A stretch of 64,000 bases of DNA from WJMT01 sp964456985. GTDB taxonomy: Bacteria > Acidobacteriota > Aminicenantia > Aminicenantales > Aminicenantaceae. A model generated the notes under the pieces. It did not search any database. It saw only the letters and a program-made list of their open reading frames with translations, and had not been told where the DNA came from. The stretch is from NCBI GenBank assembly GCA_964456985.1, contig CAYWDH010000010.1:1-64000 (forward strand), given 5' to 3'. The position numbers and the translations under genes were made by a program. This document shows positions 59,739 through 64,000 of the stretch, one piece after another; position 1 is the stretch's first letter, and each line of letters opens with the position of its first letter.

Positions 59739-60110
59739 TTGGGTCAGGAAAACGAAATCAATAAGAAATTTCAGAAAGAATTGAACGCAGGCACGGCCTC
59801 GCTGGTTCTGCTCAGTATCCTTTCCCGGGCAGACGAGCCGCTCTATGGGTACAAGATCTCCAAACTCATGGACTCAGTGGATGATAAAGGCACTCCCATG
59901 ATGAAACAGGGAGCCCTTTACCCTGTGCTGCGTTCACTCCACAGCAGCGGATTGCTGGATAGCTATGTGGATCCCTCTGTTTCAGGGCCGCCTCGCCGTT
60001 ACTACAAAATCACGGATGCCGGTCTCAAGACCTTGAAAACCTGGAGGGAAATCTGGGATCAAACCAAAACATTTGTGGACCGGACTTTAAAGGGGAAAAG
60101 TCATGTGTAA
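59739..60110 (+). CDS. PadR-family transcriptional regulator
   Basis: 123 residues from a TTG at 59739, which has a strong GAGGAGGT 5-6 nt upstream. The PadR winged helix is clear: NAGTASLVLLSILSRADEP, YGYKISKLMD, QGALYPVLRSLHSSGLLDSY, GPPRRYYKITDAGLKTL. The short C-terminal helix is the dimer arm. It overlaps by 8 bp the first HAAS protein gene, so regulator and target are co-translated, the usual PadR - HAAS - MacB-type permease arrangement. Confidence 0.9.
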   Translation: MGQENEINKKFQKELNAGTASLVLLSILSRADEPLYGYKISKLMDSVDDKGTPMMKQGALYPVLRSLHSSGLLDSYVDPSVSGPPRRYYKITDAGLKTLKTWREIWDQTKTFVDRTLKGKSHV

Positions 60111-60993
60111 AAATGTCTCAGAATATTTAACGAAGCTCAGGAAAGAACTGGGCCAAAGCGTTGATCGATCCCTTATCCAGGATGCTCTCTCCGATGCTGA
60201 AACCCACCTCAGAAACGCTCTGGAAGAGGAACTGTCCGAAAATCCAAATGTTTCCGAAGCCAAGCTCCTCACTCCCCTTATTGAAAAATACGGTACGCCC
60301 AGCGAGGTTGCCTCTGCATACAGGGCAATGGAACCTCATATCACATCTGCCCCAGGCCGCCTATATCGCCCCGGAAAAAGATCCCTTTTAGGAAAATTAT
60401 TTAGCGTGCTGACTGAATCCAGTGCATGGGGCGCTTTCGTCTACCTTGTTTTTGCCTTTATTCCGGCCGTCATCTTCGGAGGCTGGGCTCTTTTTGCCGG
60501 ACTCGCTTCTGCTTCCATGCTCGTTTTCATCATAGGACTCCCCCTCTTCGGAGGCTATCTTCTTTCCCTTCGAGGGATCGCGCTGCTGGAGGGCCGTATC
60601 ATCGAAGCGTTCCTGGGAGTCCGCATGCCGCAAAGACCGCTGTTTTTTAAAAAAGGCCTTGGTTGGTGGGATAAATTCATGGCCTTAGTCAGGGACCCTT
60701 ATTCCTGGAAGGCGCTAGTATATTTTGTGCTTCTTTTACCTCTGGGATTTATCTACACAGCTCTTTTCAGCCTGCTTTTCACCTTCTCTTTGATCTTTAT
60801 CCTAAGTCCTGTGCTTGAACTTGTATTCCGCCTTCCGCTGGATCTGGTCGGAGATAATGTTTTCACACCTCTCTGGCTTTTGCCCTTCGTGTGTCTTGGC
60901 GGTCTCCTTCTCCTGCCGCTGACATTTCATTTGGCAAAGCTTTTCGGCAGAGTTCACGGCCGGTTCGCCAAATCCATGTTGGTACGAAAGTAA
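60103..60993 (+). CDS. HAAS-domain membrane protein, first copy
   Basis: 296 residues. The first ~90 residues are a HAAS (DUF1700-like) helical signalling domain: YLTKLRKELGQSVDRSLIQD, AETHLRNALEEEL, LIEKYGTPSEVASAYRAM. Then six or so membrane helices beginning WGAFVYLVFAFIPAVIFGGW, and a Phe-rich C-terminus ending GRVHGRFAKSMLVRK. HAAS proteins associate with PadR regulators and ABC-type permeases, and may sense envelope state. It overlaps the PadR gene by 8 bp and precedes a paralogue by 12 bp. Confidence 0.82.
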   Translation: MCKNVSEYLTKLRKELGQSVDRSLIQDALSDAETHLRNALEEELSENPNVSEAKLLTPLIEKYGTPSEVASAYRAMEPHITSAPGRLYRPGKRSLLGKLFSVLTESSAWGAFVYLVFAFIPAVIFGGWALFAGLASASMLVFIIGLPLFGGYLLSLRGIALLEGRIIEAFLGVRMPQRPLFFKKGLGWWDKFMALVRDPYSWKALVYFVLLLPLGFIYTALFSLLFTFSLIFILSPVLELVFRLPLDLVGDNVFTPLWLLPFVCLGGLLLLPLTFHLAKLFGRVHGRFAKSMLVRK

Positions 60994-61005
60994 AAGGATG
61001 GAAAC

Positions 61006-61929
61006 ATGATAAAAAACATCACAGAATATTTAGACAAACTCAAAGAAGAGATGAGAGGATGCGATCCGGCCATCATCCAGGATGCCCTCTCCGATGCTGA
61101 GGAGCACCTGCAGAACGCGCTGGAAGAAGCGTCGGTGGGCTCTCTGGAGATTTCAGAGCAAGCCGCTCTGGAATCATCCATTGAAAGATACGGTACCCCA
61201 ATGGAGGTTGCTTCAGCATACAGAGAGATCGAATCCCGCATGCGGCCTGCCCTGGCCCCTTCAGAACCCGCACGCACAAAAAAGCGCTCCTTTTGGGCAA
61301 AATTATTCGGCGCTGCCGGAGAATCCCGAACATGGGGAGCCTTTCTTTATATCCTGATCTCCGGCCTTACAGCTGTCGTGTACGGGACATGGGCTCTTTT
61401 GGGGGGCGCGTTTTCTCTTTTTTCGCTCGTCTTGATCATCGGGATCCCTGTGACCGGCCTTTTCCTTCTCTCTCTCAGGGAGATCGCTCTTGTGGAAGGC
61501 CGCCTTATTGAAGCGCTCATCGGCATCCGCATGCCGCGAAAGCCGGTGTTTTTGCGCCGCGGCCTGAATTGGAGACAAAAATACAAAGCTCTGGTCACTG
61601 AATCTCACACCTGGAAAATCTTTGCCTATCTGATTCTGCATTTTCCTCTGGGTTTTACATATTTTTTTATCACCTTCATACTGCTTTCCCTGTCCCTTAA
61701 GTTCGCTCTTTATCCGGTCTGGTTTTGGGTGCTCGGGCGCCCCTTGATCACCTTAAACCAGCCGTTCTATCCTAATCCATGGTTTATTCCTCTGATTGCA
61801 GTGTGCGGGATCGCCCTCTTCTTTGCCTCCCTCCATCTTATCCGATTCATGGGCAGAATTCACGGCCGGTTTGCCAAATACATGCTGATAAGAAAGCAGG
61901 AACAGACACATCAAGGAGGCACGCCATGA
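61006..61929 (+). CDS. HAAS-domain membrane protein, second copy
   Basis: 307 residues, a close paralogue of the preceding protein over its full length: YLDKLKEEMRGCDPAIIQDA, AEEHLQNALEEA, SSIERYGTPMEVASAYREI, the loop ALVTESHTWKIFAYLIL and the end FMGRIHGRFAKYMLIRK with a short added tail KQEQTHQGGTP. The tandem arose by duplication. A GGATGG lies before the ATG. The stop TGA overlaps the permease start (ATGA), so translation is coupled to the permease. Confidence 0.82.
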   Translation: MIKNITEYLDKLKEEMRGCDPAIIQDALSDAEEHLQNALEEASVGSLEISEQAALESSIERYGTPMEVASAYREIESRMRPALAPSEPARTKKRSFWAKLFGAAGESRTWGAFLYILISGLTAVVYGTWALLGGAFSLFSLVLIIGIPVTGLFLLSLREIALVEGRLIEALIGIRMPRKPVFLRRGLNWRQKYKALVTESHTWKIFAYLILHFPLGFTYFFITFILLSLSLKFALYPVWFWVLGRPLITLNQPFYPNPWFIPLIAVCGIALFFASLHLIRFMGRIHGRFAKYMLIRKQEQTHQGGTP

Positions 61930-64000
61930 TAAAAAGCTATATACTTATTGCATTAAGAAATCTGAAAAAACAAAAGACCTTTTCCTGGATCAACATTTTC
62001 GGAATGGCTGTGGGCATGGCAGGCTTTATACTGTTTGCCCTTATGGCCGGTTCCAAACTCAGGGCCGACAAGTTCCATGAAAAAGCAGATCAGATCTACA
62101 GCGTGGTCCAGGTCTTTCAAAAAGAAAACAAAGAGGACCAGCACCTGGCATATACTCCCGGGCCCATGGCCAAAGCACTGCGCAGTGAATTTCCCGAGAT
62201 AAAGGATGCGTGCCGTGTTTATCCGGCCGGTCAGGTCACTCTTAAAAAGGGGGAAGATGCCTTTTCCGAGCGCAGCGTGCTGTTCGTCGATCCATCCTTT
62301 TTATCTTTGTTTTCTTTTAAAATGACAGCCGGTGACCCTGGAACTGCGCTCAGCGAGCCGTATTCTCTGGTTTTATCCGAAGCCTCCGCCCGGAAATATT
62401 TCGGAGATGAAAATCCTATTGGCAGGGTGCTGACTTTAAATAAGGACACAAGCCTGCGGATTACAGGAGTTACAAAAAACATAACCCGGACTTCTTCCAT
62501 CAAATTTAATTTTCTGGTCTCTCTGGAAACGGTTCGGGCCTTCTCCGGCATCCTGGATGATTGGTCAGCCCATCGAATGGCCACTTTTCTTCTGGTCCGT
62601 GATGGGTTTGATCGGTCCGGTTTTGAGGAAAGGCTTCCTGATTTTCTCTCCAAGCATTTTAACAGCGGGCCGGAATCACCTAAAAAAATATATCTTTTTC
62701 CTTTTCTCGATTTTCGGTTAAAGTCCAGGCATATCACTTCTTTCATGGGAAGCAGCAGCCCGGCCAGTGTGGTTATCATCTTTTCCGTCGGTATTCTGCT
62801 TCTTCTTGTGGTGAGCATCAACTTTGTCAATCTGGCTACTGTACGCTCCATGCACAGGACCAAAGAGATCGGGCTCCGCAAAGTTGTCGGCGCCAGGAGG
62901 CCCCAACTGATCCTCCAGTTTTTGGGCGAGTCCATGGTTTTATCTATCATCGCCATCCCTTTGGCCGTTATCCTGTATGAGATCATACACCCCATTTTTT
63001 ATGCCTCTATGGGGGATTTGGCTATGGTGTCCTTTGTCCCTCAAGTATCGAACTCCATCTGGAACTATCCCTTCCTTCTAAAATACCTAGTGGGTGCGGC
63101 TGTGCTCACAGGCCTTTTCTCCGGACTCTATCCTGCCTTGTTTCTTTCGAGTCTGCAGCCTCTGCATGTACTGAAGGAAAACTTCCAGCCGGGGCGAAAA
63201 AAGAAAAGAGGGAGCAAAGCTATGATCGTGTTCCAGTTTTCGCTTTCCATACTATTCATCTCATGTGCTTCCCTGTTGAAATACCAATCAAAGCATCTGT
63301 TCGAGGCTGATTTTGGATACAGCAGGGAGAATGTAGCTTATGTGGAACTGGGAAAAGAGGCCCGGGACAAGCTTGACGTTTTGAAAACAGAAATCGCCCG
63401 CCATCAGGAGGTGGTTCAAGTCTCTGGGGCAGGAAGCCTTCCTGTGGTCTGGGAGTCTCCGGAACCGGTCCGCTTACCGGATGCAGCTGAGGATGAATCC
63501 GTTACCATGCAGGCCTACGGAGTAGACTATGGTTTTGTGGAAACGCTTGAGATCCAGATGCAGAAAGGCCGCAGCTTCAGCCGGGATTTTGCGGACGCAG
63601 ACAGCCTCATCCTCAATGAAGCGGCCCTTAAAAAGCTCAAATGGGAACATCCCATAGGCAGACAATTAGTTGTTAGCGGCCGGACTGGAACAGTGGTCGG
63701 GGTAGCTGACGATTTTCTCTTTGCGGATATAGGATTTCAACTCCCTCCTGCAGTTCTGTATCTGGCGCCTGAAGAATCCCGGGTTCTGCTTGTAAGATAT
63801 TCCTCTGAAGAGGGATTTCCCGAACTCCGGAAATACATTAAAAAGCAGTGGGTGACCTTTATGCCGGATAGCCCTTTTGAGTGTTTGACATTGTCAGATT
63901 ATTTCAACAGGGTGTTCGGCCTTCTGGGCAAGCTGACCGGGTTTCTGAACATGATCGGAATGACAGCCATTTTGTTCTCCTGCCTTGGGCTTTTGGGACT
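61926..64000 (+). CDS. MacB/FtsX-type ABC permease, 3' end outside window
   Basis: 691 codons are visible without a stop, start ATG 61926 overlapping the preceding stop. MIKSYILIALRNLKKQKTFS then WINIFGMAVGMAGFILFAL is the first helix; a MacB periplasmic domain follows (LRADKFHEKADQIYSVVQVF; YFGDENPIGRVLTLN). The permease core helices start near VVIIFSVGILLLLVVSIN with NFVNLATVRSMHRTKEIGLRK(V), shortened here as RTKEIGLRKVVGARR, the FtsX signature. A second domain set begins LKYQSKHLFEADFGYSRENV, as in the two-module ADOP permeases. Full length is probably near 800. It likely works with an ATPase encoded elsewhere, as a lipid, lipoprotein or peptide exporter regulated by PadR. Confidence 0.85.
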   Translation, partial: MIKSYILIALRNLKKQKTFSWINIFGMAVGMAGFILFALMAGSKLRADKFHEKADQIYSVVQVFQKENKEDQHLAYTPGPMAKALRSEFPEIKDACRVYPAGQVTLKKGEDAFSERSVLFVDPSFLSLFSFKMTAGDPGTALSEPYSLVLSEASARKYFGDENPIGRVLTLNKDTSLRITGVTKNITRTSSIKFNFLVSLETVRAFSGILDDWSAHRMATFLLVRDGFDRSGFEERLPDFLSKHFNSGPESPKKIYLFPFLDFRLKSRHITSFMGSSSPASVVIIFSVGILLLLVVSINFVNLATVRSMHRTKEIGLRKVVGARRPQLILQFLGESMVLSIIAIPLAVILYEIIHPIFYASMGDLAMVSFVPQVSNSIWNYPFLLKYLVGAAVLTGLFSGLYPALFLSSLQPLHVLKENFQPGRKKKRGSKAMIVFQFSLSILFISCASLLKYQSKHLFEADFGYSRENVAYVELGKEARDKLDVLKTEIARHQEVVQVSGAGSLPVVWESPEPVRLPDAAEDESVTMQAYGVDYGFVETLEIQMQKGRSFSRDFADADSLILNEAALKKLKWEHPIGRQLVVSGRTGTVVGVADDFLFADIGFQLPPAVLYLAPEESRVLLVRYSSEEGFPELRKYIKKQWVTFMPDSPFECLTLSDYFNRVFGLLGKLTGFLNMIGMTAILFSCLGLLG

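Noticed and set aside
1..64000. tRNA, rRNA, riboswitch or CRISPR features
   Set aside because: I saw no cloverleaf, conserved rRNA segment, recognised riboswitch core or regularly spaced short repeats, though a covariance-model scan could still find small RNAs.

Overview
The window looks like a stretch of a mesophilic, diderm bacterial chromosome. Several gene types point to the Acidobacteriota / Candidatus Aminicenantota neighbourhood, an inference from gene style only: the one-piece regulator with an N-terminal wHTH, a membrane helix and TPR-like repeats (37.4-39.2 kb), the PadR - HAAS - HAAS - MacB-type permease block (59.7-64 kb), the CocE-type hydrolase, Tat/lipoprotein sulfatase and CusCBA-like pump. 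Base composition is mosaic: the flanks are of moderate GC, while about 5.7-22.3 kb is strikingly AT-rich. No rRNA, tRNA, CRISPR array or intact transposase gene was recognised.

Layout. 0-4.6 kb: a cut-off secreted C39-like protein, a RelE/RHH toxin-antitoxin pair with a clear promoter/operator, a NatAB-like ABC exporter and two small unknowns. 4.7-13.4 kb (+ strand): a defence island with a PUA-like HNH nuclease, a DprA/SLOG-like protein, a large nuclease-methyltransferase, a SNF2/RapA-like helicase and an Mrr-type endonuclease. 13.4-16.0 kb (- strand): a translationally coupled pair made of a DUF6884/YaaA-like protein and a HhH DNA-glycosylase-like protein with a Cys4 tail, then a ClpP-fold SDH-type peptidase. 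16.3-22.0 kb (- strand): a tight six-gene operon joining an SsuABC/TauABC-type importer to two radical SAM enzymes and an unknown membrane protein. 22.3-27.3 kb: DUF1232, UvrD-helicase/nuclease, an RCK ion channel and a small lipoprotein. 27.8-30.8 kb: a GmrSD-like enzyme fused to an AlbA_2 (Schlafen-type) domain, and a YgjP-type metallopeptidase.

From 31 kb rightward the sequence is seeded with a roughly 100-bp dispersed repeat beginning GGGGACGGGCCCGGGCAT: ten near-complete copies plus one head fragment, none seen to the left. Nine of the ten share one orientation. Six sit at the 3' end of a + strand gene: four overlap the coding sequence and supply its last codons and stop, two abut a TAG stop exactly. 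Within this part lie a RiPP-like locus (33.1-37.2 kb: a protein with a duplicated leader-like module, a PqqD-radical SAM-SPASM maturase, a small Cys-containing peptide, a membrane protein), a TPR regulator, a patch of gene fragments, a CocE hydrolase, an MNT-HEPN toxin-antitoxin pair with palindromic operator, an AbrB antitoxin beside a truncated RelE-type toxin, a Kre9-like repeat protein, a CusCBA-like RND pump, an OmpH/Skp-like protein, a 5'-nucleotidase, a sulfatase, an SDR, and the PadR/HAAS/MacB block that runs off the right end.

The strongest candidates for undescribed biology are the dispersed repeat that rewrites gene 3' ends, the DUF6884 + HhH-glycosylase pair in the defence island, the importer + two radical SAM operon, and the radical-SAM peptide locus at 33-37 kb.
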